DNA from: Embleya sp051903075 | Lineage (GTDB): Bacteria; Actinomycetota; Actinomycetes; Streptomycetales; Streptomycetaceae | NCBI RefSeq assembly: GCF_051903075.1 | Contig: NZ_CP182422.1 | Coordinates: 2,108,001-2,172,000, forward strand | Direction of reading: 5' to 3' | Length of the DNA stretch: 64,000 nt | In this document: piece by piece, positions 57,282-64,000 of the stretch | How the letters are laid out: each line of letters starts with the position of its first letter | Numbering within the stretch: position 1 is the stretch's first letter | Position numbers and translations under genes: made by a program | The notes under the pieces: generated by a model | The model's database searches: none | Told to the model about the DNA's origin: nothing | Seen by the model: only the letters and a program-made list of their open reading frames with translations

Positions 57282-59090
57282 GTGCGCGAGTGCAGCGTCC
57301 CGGCCCTGGCCGAGGTTCCCGCCGAGGGCAACCTGACCGACCTCATCAAGCGCAACGCCGCAGAGGCACCGGATGCCCCGGCGCTGGCCCGCAAGGTGGG
57401 CGGACGCTGGACGGACGTGACCTCGACCCGGTTCCTGGCCGAGGTGTACGAGGTGGCCAAGGGCCTGATCGCGGCGGGCATCGAGCCCGGCGACCGGATC
57501 GGCCTGATGTCGCGCACCCGCTACGAGTGGACGCTGCTCGACTTCGCCATCTGGTGCGCCGGCGCGATCTCGGTACCGGTGTACGAGACCTCCTCGGCCG
57601 AGCAGATCGAGTGGATCCTGTCCGACTCGGGGGCGCGAGCGGTGGTCGTGGAGAACGCGGCGCACCAGGGCGCGGTCGAGCGGGCGCGCGAGCGGCTGCC
57701 GGAGCTGGCCCACGTGTGGCGGATCGACGAGGGCGACGGCGAGGCGGCGGTGCCCGCGCTCACCGCCGCCGGGCGCGAGGTGGCCGACGCGGTGGTCGAC
57801 GAGCGCTGTGCGGGCCTGCGCGCCGACTCGGTCGCCACCGTCATCTACACCTCGGGCACCACCGGGCGGCCCAAGGGCTGCGTCCTGACGCACGGCAACT
57901 TCCAGGCCGAGCTGGGCAACGTGGTCGCGCTGCTGAACCGGCTGTTCGTCCCGGAGAAGTCGAGCTGTCTGCTGTTCCTGCCGCTCGCCCACGTGCTGGG
58001 CCGGATCCTGGAGATCGGCTGCATCATGGCCCGGGTCCGGATCGGGCACTGTCCGGACGTCAAGCAGCTCACCGGCGAACTCCAGACCTTCCAGCCGACC
58101 TTCGTGCTCGCCGTGCCGCGCGTGTTCGAGAAGGTCTACAACGCGGCCTCGGCCAAGGCGCAGGCCGACGGCAAGGGCAAGATCTTCGAGATGGCCGCCG
58201 AGACGGCGATCGCGTACAGCGAGGGCATGGACAGCGCGAGCATCAGCCTGGGCCTGCGGATCAAGCACAAGGTGTTCGACAAGCTGGTCTACGGCAAGCT
58301 GCGCGCGGCGCTCGGCGGCCAGGCCACACACGCCATCTCCGGCGGCGCGCCGCTGGGCACCCGGCTCGGCCACTTCTTCCGCGGCATCGGCTTCACCGTC
58401 CTGGAGGGCTACGGCCTGACCGAGACGTGCGCCGCGCACACGGTCAACCCCGCCGAGGGCATCCGGATCGGCACGGTCGGTCGGCCGGTGCCGGGCTCGG
58501 CCGTGCGGATCGCCGAGGACGGCGAGATCCTGGCCAAGGGTCCGAACGTGTTCACCGGCTACTGGAAGAACGACGCGGCCACCGCCGAGGCGTTCGAGGA
58601 CGACGGCTGGTTCCGCACCGGCGACATCGGCGTCCTGGACGACGAGGGCTTCCTGACCGTGACCGGGCGCAAGAAGGAGATCCTGGTCACCGCCGGCGGC
58701 AAGAACATCGCACCGGCCCTGATCGAGGACCGGATCCGGGCCCACCCGCTGATCAGCGAGTGCATGGTGGTCGGCGACCGCCGCCCGTTCGTCGGCGCGC
58801 TGATCACCATCGACCCGGAGGCCTTCCCGACCTGGAAGGAGCAGAACGGCAAGCCCGCCGACGCGACGGTCGCCGATCTCGCCGACGACCCGGACCTGCT
58901 GGCCGCCGTCCAGGACGCGGTCGACGAGGGCAACAAGGCCGTCTCGCGCGCCGAGGGGGTGCGCAAGTTCCGCGTGCTGACCACCAACTTCACTGAGGAG
59001 AGCGGCCATGTGACGCCGTCCCTCAAGCTCAAGCGCAACCTGGTCCTCAAGGACTTCGAGCAGGACATCGAGAAGATCTACGAGGGCTGA
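57282..59090 (+). CDS. Long-chain fatty-acid CoA ligase (FadD15-like)
   Basis: 602 residues. AMP-forming ligase that activates fatty acids as acyl-CoA. Motifs are IYTSGTTGRPKG (P-loop), EGYGLTETCAAH, TGYWKND, WFRTGDIGVLDDEG and the C-terminal catalytic Lys region TGRKKEIL and later SPSLKLKR. The GTG at 57282 follows GAGGAG at 5 nt. It corresponds in position and length to Rv2187. It ends in a convergent terminator with the PimB-like gene. Confidence 0.94.
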   Translation: MRECSVPALAEVPAEGNLTDLIKRNAAEAPDAPALARKVGGRWTDVTSTRFLAEVYEVAKGLIAAGIEPGDRIGLMSRTRYEWTLLDFAIWCAGAISVPVYETSSAEQIEWILSDSGARAVVVENAAHQGAVERARERLPELAHVWRIDEGDGEAAVPALTAAGREVADAVVDERCAGLRADSVATVIYTSGTTGRPKGCVLTHGNFQAELGNVVALLNRLFVPEKSSCLLFLPLAHVLGRILEIGCIMARVRIGHCPDVKQLTGELQTFQPTFVLAVPRVFEKVYNAASAKAQADGKGKIFEMAAETAIAYSEGMDSASISLGLRIKHKVFDKLVYGKLRAALGGQATHAISGGAPLGTRLGHFFRGIGFTVLEGYGLTETCAAHTVNPAEGIRIGTVGRPVPGSAVRIAEDGEILAKGPNVFTGYWKNDAATAEAFEDDGWFRTGDIGVLDDEGFLTVTGRKKEILVTAGGKNIAPALIEDRIRAHPLISECMVVGDRRPFVGALITIDPEAFPTWKEQNGKPADATVADLADDPDLLAAVQDAVDEGNKAVSRAEGVRKFRVLTTNFTEESGHVTPSLKLKRNLVLKDFEQDIEKIYEG

Positions 59091-59119
59091 GCACACGCGG
59101 GCGGGCGCGACGAGTGCAT

Positions 59120-59159
59120 GAGGGCGGGCGGCTCCGGGATTCCGGGGCCGGCCGCCCTC
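59120..59159. terminator. Bidirectional terminator between the ligase and glycosyltransferase genes
   Basis: An 18-bp stem with two mismatches (59120-59137 with 59142-59159) and a 4-nt loop lies in the 82-bp gap between convergent genes. Confidence 0.7.
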
Positions 59160-59172
59160 GGCGCGTCCGCGC

Positions 59173-60315
59173 TCAGCCCGCCTTCGGGTCGAGCAGGCCC
59201 CGGAGCCGTTCCGAGAGCAGGTCCCACCGCCAGGCCCGCTCCACCCAGCGGCGACCCGCCGCGCCCATCCGGGCGGCCCGCTCCGGGTCGGCCAGCAGGC
59301 CCGCCACCCGGTCGGCGACGGCGGCCGGCGAGCGGCCGTCGACCACGTGGCCCGTCTCGCCCTCGAGCACCGCGTCGGGCGCGCCGCCCGAATCGCCCGC
59401 CACCACCGGCCGGCCCACCGCCGACGCCTCCAGGTAGACGATCCCCAGGCCCTCCACGTCCAGGCCGCGACGCCGGGTGCGGCACGGCATCGCGAACACG
59501 TCGCCCGCCTCGTGGTGCGCGGGCAACTCGGCCCACGGCACCGCGCCGGTGAACACCACCGAGTCGCGCACGCCGACCTGGTCGACCATCGTCTCCAGGC
59601 GGTCCCGGTACGGCCCGGCGCCGACGATCAGCAGCGCCGCGTCCGGCACCCGACGGCGAATCCTCGGCAGCGCGTGCACGAGTACGTCCTGGCCCTTGCG
59701 CGGCACGAGCCGCGACACGCAGACCACGACCGGCCGATCGCTCAGGCCGTGTCGGGCGCGCACCTCGGCGCCGCCGACGTCCGGGCGGAACACGGTCTCG
59801 TCCACGCCGGGCGGCAGTTGCACCATGCGCGCGGCGGCGGCCGGGGTGAGCGCCGGTGCGATCTTGCCCCGCGTGTACTCGCCCAGGTAGGTGACCGTGT
59901 CCACCCCCTCGCCGATCCGCCGCAACAGCTGCCTGGCGCCGGGCAGTACGGCCCAGCCGGCCTCGTGCCCGTGCGTGGTGGCCACAAGGCGCTCCACGCC
60001 GACCGCGCGCAGGCTCGGCGCCATCAGGCCCAGCGGCGCCGCCGCGCCGAACCAGACGGTGTCGCAGCCCTCGGCCCGGGCGATCTCCCGGGCCCGGCGT
60101 ACCGCGCCCGGCGTGGGCACCAGCATCGACGTACGATCACGCACCACCGGGAAGGGCTGCGCCGCGTCGAACGCGGCCGTCTCGGCCCGGTCCCGCCACG
60201 AGGACGTGTAGACCACGACGCCGTCCGCGGGCAGCCGCAGCGCCATGGAGTGCACGAAGGACTGGATGCCGCCGGGCCGGGGCGGGAAGTCGTTGGTGAC
60301 GATCAAGGTCTTCAT
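59173..60315 (-). CDS. GT4 glycosyltransferase, PimB-like mannosyltransferase
   Basis: 381 residues. GT-B fold: GGIQSFVHSMALRLP near the start, VVVCVSRLVPRKGQDVLVHALP, and the donor-binding EGLGIVYLEASAVGRPVVAGDSGGAPDAV with the GT4 E-x7-E. Its closest described relatives by layout are the PimB'-type mannosyltransferases of phosphatidylinositol mannoside synthesis. The position next to a FadD15-like gene agrees with Rv2188c. Acceptor not provable from sequence. The start at 60315 gives MKTLIVTNDFPP, the family N-terminus. Confidence 0.9.
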   Translation of the reverse strand: MKTLIVTNDFPPRPGGIQSFVHSMALRLPADGVVVYTSSWRDRAETAAFDAAQPFPVVRDRTSMLVPTPGAVRRAREIARAEGCDTVWFGAAAPLGLMAPSLRAVGVERLVATTHGHEAGWAVLPGARQLLRRIGEGVDTVTYLGEYTRGKIAPALTPAAAARMVQLPPGVDETVFRPDVGGAEVRARHGLSDRPVVVCVSRLVPRKGQDVLVHALPRIRRRVPDAALLIVGAGPYRDRLETMVDQVGVRDSVVFTGAVPWAELPAHHEAGDVFAMPCRTRRRGLDVEGLGIVYLEASAVGRPVVAGDSGGAPDAVLEGETGHVVDGRSPAAVADRVAGLLADPERAARMGAAGRRWVERAWRWDLLSERLRGLLDPKAG

Positions 60316-60395
60316 CACGCACGAGGATCCCAGACCCGACGCGCCGGCCGGCGGAAGGATCCGGTCGAGGCGGACGCGCTCTGTACGATCCGTCG

Positions 60396-61700
60396 GTGAG
60401 CCTTCCCTCGTGGCACCGTGCGCGGAATCCGTTCCGGACACCGTCGGGCGCGCTCTGGGCCGTCGTGCTCGTCTGGGCGGCGACCCGGGCGGTGTTGCTG
60501 CTGACGGCGATGGAAGTGGTGCCCAATCCCTGGCCGTTCGTCACCGGTGACGCGCGGGCGATCTACCGCGAGTGGTTCCACGTGTTGCGCTCGGGGACCT
60601 TTCCGGTGGACGACGTGCGCTGGCAGTACCCGCCGGGCGCGGCCGGGGTGTTGCTGCTGCCCGGGCTGCTGCCGTTCGACTACGCGACGTCGGTGTACCT
60701 GCTGATGCTCGTCGCCGACGCGGCGGTGGTGTGGCTGCTGGCCCGGGGCATCCCGCGCGGGGTCCCGCCGTACGGCGCGGCGTTGTGGGTGGTGGCGGTG
60801 CCGCTGCTCGGGCCGATGGTCCTGGCCAGGTACGACCTCGCGGTGACCGCGCCGACGGTGGCGGCGCTGGTCCTGATCACGGGCCGGCGCGCCGACCGAC
60901 ACCGGCTCGCGGGGCTGCTGGCGGGCTTCGCGACGGCGATAAAGCTGTGGCCGGCGCTGATCTTCGTGGGGCTGGGCGGGCGACGCGGGCCGGCCCGGGT
61001 GTACGCGTGGACCCTGCTCGGCGCCGCCGTGGTGGTGCTCGGCTTCGCCGCCGCGCTCCCGGGAGCCTTCGCGTTCCTGGGCTACCAGCGCGAACGCGGC
61101 ATCGAGGTGGAGTCGGTGTTCGCCGTGCCGTTCCACCTCGCCTCCTGGTGCGGGTGGAGCGGGCAGGTCCGGGAGAGCTACGGATCGCTCGAATTCCACG
61201 GCCCGTACATCACCGCGGTGGGCCGACTCAGCCTGCTCACCAGCGTGTCGGGCTTCGGCTGGCTGCTGCTGTGGCGGGTGCGGGCCCGCCGGTTCACCGC
61301 GACCACGGCGCCCGACGCGGCGCTGTGCGCGACGTTGATCTTCGTGACCACGAGCCGGGTGATCAGCCCGCAGTATCTGGTGTGGCTGATCGGCCTGGCG
61401 GCGGTGTGCCTGCTGCGGCCCGACACCACCCAGCGCCCGCCGGCCGTACTGCTGCTGTGCGCGATGCCGCTGACCACCCTGGAATTCCCGATCTGGTTCG
61501 GCGAACTCCTCCGCAGCGAACCGGCCGCGGTCCTGGCCCTGACCGCCCGCAACACCCTGCTGGTGACGGCGACGGCGATGTCGGCCCGGCGCCTGTGGCA
61601 GGCGAGCCGCGCCGTCGACGACAGCACCCCGACAACACCGACGAAGCAACCCCCGCCCCCGACGGACCCGCACCGCCCCGTGGCGAAGTCCACCGTGTAG
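60396..61700 (+). CDS. GT87-family polytopic glycosyltransferase
   Basis: 434 residues. About 9-10 membrane helices with a short early outer loop holding a possible catalytic Asp (GDARAIYREWFHVL). The order and the WQYPPGAAGVLLLP block fit GT-C family 87 (DUF2029), which includes polyprenyl-phosphomannose-dependent mannosyltransferases. The C-terminal 45 residues are soluble and Pro/Thr-rich. The GTG at 60396 follows TACGAT (60384-60389) by 6 nt with no ribosome site, so it is probably leaderless. It diverges from the PimB-like gene with only 80 bp between. Confidence 0.88.
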   Translation: MSLPSWHRARNPFRTPSGALWAVVLVWAATRAVLLLTAMEVVPNPWPFVTGDARAIYREWFHVLRSGTFPVDDVRWQYPPGAAGVLLLPGLLPFDYATSVYLLMLVADAAVVWLLARGIPRGVPPYGAALWVVAVPLLGPMVLARYDLAVTAPTVAALVLITGRRADRHRLAGLLAGFATAIKLWPALIFVGLGGRRGPARVYAWTLLGAAVVVLGFAAALPGAFAFLGYQRERGIEVESVFAVPFHLASWCGWSGQVRESYGSLEFHGPYITAVGRLSLLTSVSGFGWLLLWRVRARRFTATTAPDAALCATLIFVTTSRVISPQYLVWLIGLAAVCLLRPDTTQRPPAVLLLCAMPLTTLEFPIWFGELLRSEPAAVLALTARNTLLVTATAMSARRLWQASRAVDDSTPTTPTKQPPPPTDPHRPVAKSTV

Positions 61701-61835
61701 GCACACCACGCCCCTTCGAAGCGGGTCTCCAGGGACCGGTGCGAGGCGACGCTCGGCCGCGGCGTCTTCGTCGTCTACCAGGTATCGGCGGGACAGTTGC
61801 TCGTGACCGTCGTGCGCATACAGCCCGGTCCCTGA
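61701..61835 (+). pseudogene. Probable remnant of a RelE/ParE-type toxin C-terminus
   Basis: Ending in a stop at 61833-61835, one frame reads LGRGVFVVYQVSAGQLLVTV and then VRIQPGP. This resembles the last beta strands of RelE/ParE toxins (the usual ...YRVVYEVxDGxLLVLVVRVGHR pattern). There is no start codon with a ribosome site, no catalytic part and no antitoxin partner, and the upstream 60 nt are unlike the family. It looks like a decayed fragment. The 147-bp gap to the peptidase gene contains nothing else. Confidence 0.4.
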
Positions 61836-61847
61836 GCGGCCACGCCG

Positions 61848-63116
61848 CTACCCCTTGCCGTGCAGGCGTTCCCAGTCTCTTGCCGAGGCGATGCGTTCGG
61901 GGGCGGACGGGTGGGAGGCGAAGAGGAATTGCAGGATCGGGTTCGGGGTGACGTTGGAGCGGTTGGTCACGGCCAGGTTGTGCTGCATGCGGATGAACGC
62001 CTCCGGGTCGCGGGTCAGGTCGAGGGCGTGCACGTCCGCCCGGGCCTCCAGCCGCCGGCTGATCAGCATCTCGCCGGGGCCGGCCAGCGTCCCGATCACC
62101 GCGACCGCCGCGAGCAGCAGGGCGAGCGAGCGCGGGTCGCCCGCGGCGTCCGCGCCGGCCCGACGCAGCAGCGGCGACCAGGACATCAGCAGGCCGAGCC
62201 CGCAGACGCCGGCGGCCATCGCGGCGGCGCCGATCAGCGTGCCGTGCAGCACGTCGTTGCGCTTGGCGTGGCCCAGTTCGTGTGCCGCGATCAGCTCCAC
62301 CTCGCGCGGATCCGCGTCGCGCACGGTGGTGTCGTACACCACGATCCGCCGGGTCGAGCCGAACCCGGACACGTACGCGTTGAGCGCGGTGGTCCGCCGC
62401 GACGCGTCCGCGACCAGCACATCCCGTACCGGCACCCCGTCCCGCTCGGCCAGTTGCAAAAGCGAGGTGCGCAGCGGCCCGTCGGGCATCGAGTGGAACT
62501 TGTTGAAGGCCGGTTCGACCAGCAGCGGGTACAGGAACGAGATCGCCACCACGAGCAGCGCGCCACCGCCGGCCGCGATCAGCCAGCCGCCCCGGGGCAG
62601 CGCCCGGATCAGCGCGTACAGCGCGAGCGCCACCACGAGCAGCAGCCCGGTGGACATCGCGAAGCCCTTGCCCAGATCGGCCCACCAACTTCCCCAGCTC
62701 TGCACCGACAGCCCGTAGCGCCGCCGGACCACCTCCAGGCGAGCCGCGAACGGCAGCGTGGCCAGCCGGCCGATCAGCGCGAGCACCAGCCCGCCGAGCA
62801 GGATCCGCCAGGCCCAGCCACCCCCCAGGGGCCGGGCGACCGCCTCGATGATCCGCGCCCCCGCCGGGGTGAGCCCGAGCACGAGGGACACCACCAGGGA
62901 CAGCGCCATGGACAGGTAGGCGGGCGGGCGCGCGGCCCGGGCCAGCGCCTGTCCGCGAGCGATCTCGGCGGCGGTGAAGTCCCGGGCCGCGTCCGGGTGG
63001 GTGAACCCGCCCGGCGGCTCCGGCAGCGGGCGCCACGGCGTGGTCACCGCGACCGCCACGAGCAGCACCACACCCGTGCAGATCAGGCAGATCAGCAACA
63101 ACCTCTGGACCGACAT
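61848..63116 (-). CDS. M48-family membrane metallopeptidase (Ste24-like)
   Basis: 422 residues. Several membrane helices flank the active site: HELGH in ELIAAHELGHAKRN, and the third zinc ligand Glu in SRRLEARADVHALDL. AFNKFHSMPDGPLRTSLLQLAERDGV and YVSGFGSTRRIVVYDTTV are typical of the CAAX-protease-like M48 branch. Bacterial members act in membrane protein quality control. The start at 63116 (ATG) gives the N-terminal helix SVQRLLLICLICTGVVLL. A second metallopeptidase gene lies 16 bp upstream on the same strand. Confidence 0.92.
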   Translation of the reverse strand: MSVQRLLLICLICTGVVLLVAVAVTTPWRPLPEPPGGFTHPDAARDFTAAEIARGQALARAARPPAYLSMALSLVVSLVLGLTPAGARIIEAVARPLGGGWAWRILLGGLVLALIGRLATLPFAARLEVVRRRYGLSVQSWGSWWADLGKGFAMSTGLLLVVALALYALIRALPRGGWLIAAGGGALLVVAISFLYPLLVEPAFNKFHSMPDGPLRTSLLQLAERDGVPVRDVLVADASRRTTALNAYVSGFGSTRRIVVYDTTVRDADPREVELIAAHELGHAKRNDVLHGTLIGAAAMAAGVCGLGLLMSWSPLLRRAGADAAGDPRSLALLLAAVAVIGTLAGPGEMLISRRLEARADVHALDLTRDPEAFIRMQHNLAVTNRSNVTPNPILQFLFASHPSAPERIASARDWERLHGKG

Positions 63117-63132
63117 GCCCGCCGTGCCCCCG

Positions 63133-64000
63133 TCATTCGGCCTGCGTCCGCAGGTAGTCGAGCCAGGTCTTGGTGAACGCGTCGGGGCCGGTGCCCAGGA
63201 CGGACACCATCGCCGACGACAGGGCCGACGCCGCATCGGGCGCGCCGACCCCGGGCGGCCGTTCGGCGCCGACCGTACGGTACAGCTCGACCAGCTTGGG
63301 CCGGCCCCACCGCTCCGCGATCAGTTTGCAGGCCAGCCACCCCATCTCGTACGCCTGGGGCAGGTCCTCCTGCGTGGTCTCGAAGGTCGTGTCGGCGGGC
63401 AGCTGTACGGGCACCTTGCCCGCCTTGACGTCGCGGCGCAGTTCGGGCGCGGCGGTGCGCATCGTCTGCGCCGACTCCAGGTAGCCGACGTAGTCCGCGA
63501 ACCCCTCGGACAGCCAGGTCGGCGTCCACGACCGGGTGAACGCGCGGCTCGCCACGTGGGTGATCTCGTGCGTCATCACCACCCGGCGCTCCAGGTCGCC
63601 CAGCTCGCGAAACGCGTCCGGGTTGACGATGACCCGGTCGGCGGCGGCCGCGTCGGCCGCCGCGCCGCGCTCGCCGGTGGTGACCGCGGCGATCTTGGCG
63701 TACTTGCTCGGTTCGGCGCCGAGCAGCCGGGCCATCTCCGCCTGGGTACCGGGCACCACCACCACCGCCCGCCCCGGCCAGGACTCGCCCCACACCGCGC
63801 TCACCTGCGGCACGGCCTTGTCGGTGGTGTCGGCGAACTCGTGCAGCGCGGCGCGGGTGCCGATGCCGAGCACGATGCTGTGCGTGCCCTGGACCACGGT
63901 GACCGGGCCCAGGTCCCACACCTGGGCGGGGGTGCGCATCCCGGTCGCGGCGCCGTCGCCGTCGGCGGCGAGGTACCAGGTGCCGCCCCGCAGTACGAAG
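63133..64000 (-). CDS. Gluzincin-type metallopeptidase-like protein (5' end outside the window)
   Basis: At least 289 residues, the frame running off the window edge. It holds HEITH (VVMTHEITHVASRAF) and a downstream Glu in LSEGFADYVGYLE, the HExxH...E pattern of gluzincins. The C-terminal part (YEMGWLACKLIAERWG, KLVELYRTVG, FTKTWLDYLRTQ) matches the outer-membrane/secreted peptidase fold seen in many actinobacteria. An in-frame ATG occurs at 63939, but codons before it are coding-like, so the true start is upstream of the window. Membrane anchor or signal not visible here. It lies 16 bp before the M48 gene. Confidence 0.85.
   Translation of the reverse strand, partial: FVLRGGTWYLAADGDGAATGMRTPAQVWDLGPVTVVQGTHSIVLGIGTRAALHEFADTTDKAVPQVSAVWGESWPGRAVVVVPGTQAEMARLLGAEPSKYAKIAAVTTGERGAAADAAAADRVIVNPDAFRELGDLERRVVMTHEITHVASRAFTRSWTPTWLSEGFADYVGYLESAQTMRTAAPELRRDVKAGKVPVQLPADTTFETTQEDLPQAYEMGWLACKLIAERWGRPKLVELYRTVGAERPPGVGAPDAASALSSAMVSVLGTGPDAFTKTWLDYLRTQAE

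Overview
This 64 kb window is chromosomal DNA of very high G+C, with almost every third codon position G or C and frequent GTG starts. It comes from an actinobacterium, most likely Streptomycetaceae or a close relative. The markers are murE/ftsI/ftsL/rsmH/mraZ, the MacRS two-component pair, SAV_6107-type HEPN and DUF6504 proteins beside dnaE2, a PASTA kinase beside thiOSG, a fused trpE with a Trp-Trp leader peptide, and pfkA and glkA separated by envelope genes. The gene content also resembles the murE-to-pimB' stretch of Mycobacterium tuberculosis as I remember it. No prophage, insertion sequence, CRISPR array, rRNA or tRNA is visible, so this is ordinary core chromosome with some unusual local features.

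Layout. (1) 1-7.4 kb, minus: the dcw end, murF(partial)-murE-ftsI-ftsL-rsmH-mraZ, with MraZ-type repeats over the mraZ promoter. FtsI has a disordered N-terminus of about 370 residues, and four 17-bp tandem repeats lie just upstream of it. (2) 7.6-13.6 kb, plus: beta-carbonic anhydrase and a coupled MoxR-DUF58-transglutaminase operon closed by a 24-bp perfect hairpin. (3) 13.7-21 kb, minus: DUF3040 and a putative DNA-damage operon (DUF6504, HEPN protein, DnaE2, methyltransferase, DinB) headed by a perfect LexA box. (4) 21-27.7 kb: PLP desulfhydrase/deaminase-like enzyme, phytoene-desaturase-like FAD enzyme, metF, polyprenyl synthase and a membrane-anchored RNase Sa-type ribonuclease. (5) 27.8-34.6 kb: thiE, a Rv2175c-like regulator, an FAD oxidoreductase, then a TPP riboswitch, thiO-thiS-thiG and a PASTA kinase.

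(6) 34.7-37.6 kb: sulfite-oxidase-fold enzyme, bacterioferritin and its ferredoxin with an iron box, and a threonine aldolase. (7) 37.7-41.3 kb: class II DAHP synthase diverging from an attenuated trpE(G), which gives the entry to aromatic synthesis and the first Trp-specific step. (8) 41.5-44 kb: an unannotated 41-residue CCHC zinc-type protein overlapping an APH-fold kinase, and a membrane-anchored protein with a duplicated extracytoplasmic domain. (9) 44-54.3 kb: pfkA, macRS, an acyltransferase, a hydrolase, a second Ser/Thr kinase, an EEP nuclease/phosphatase and glkA. (10) 54.4-64 kb: an ArsA-like protein with an altered Walker A, an SRPBCC protein, a phosphoesterase, a long-chain acyl-CoA ligase, a PimB-like GT4 and a GT87 glycosyltransferase, a probable toxin remnant and two membrane or secreted metallopeptidases, the last cut by the window edge.

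The common theme is envelope growth and its control: peptidoglycan and division genes, two Ser/Thr kinases, lipid precursors and mannosyltransferases. Between them lie thiamine, folate and aromatic pathways and glucose phosphorylation/glycolysis. At least seven genes appear to be transcribed leaderless: a TANNNT -10 box lies 6-8 nt before a start codon that has no Shine-Dalgarno sequence.
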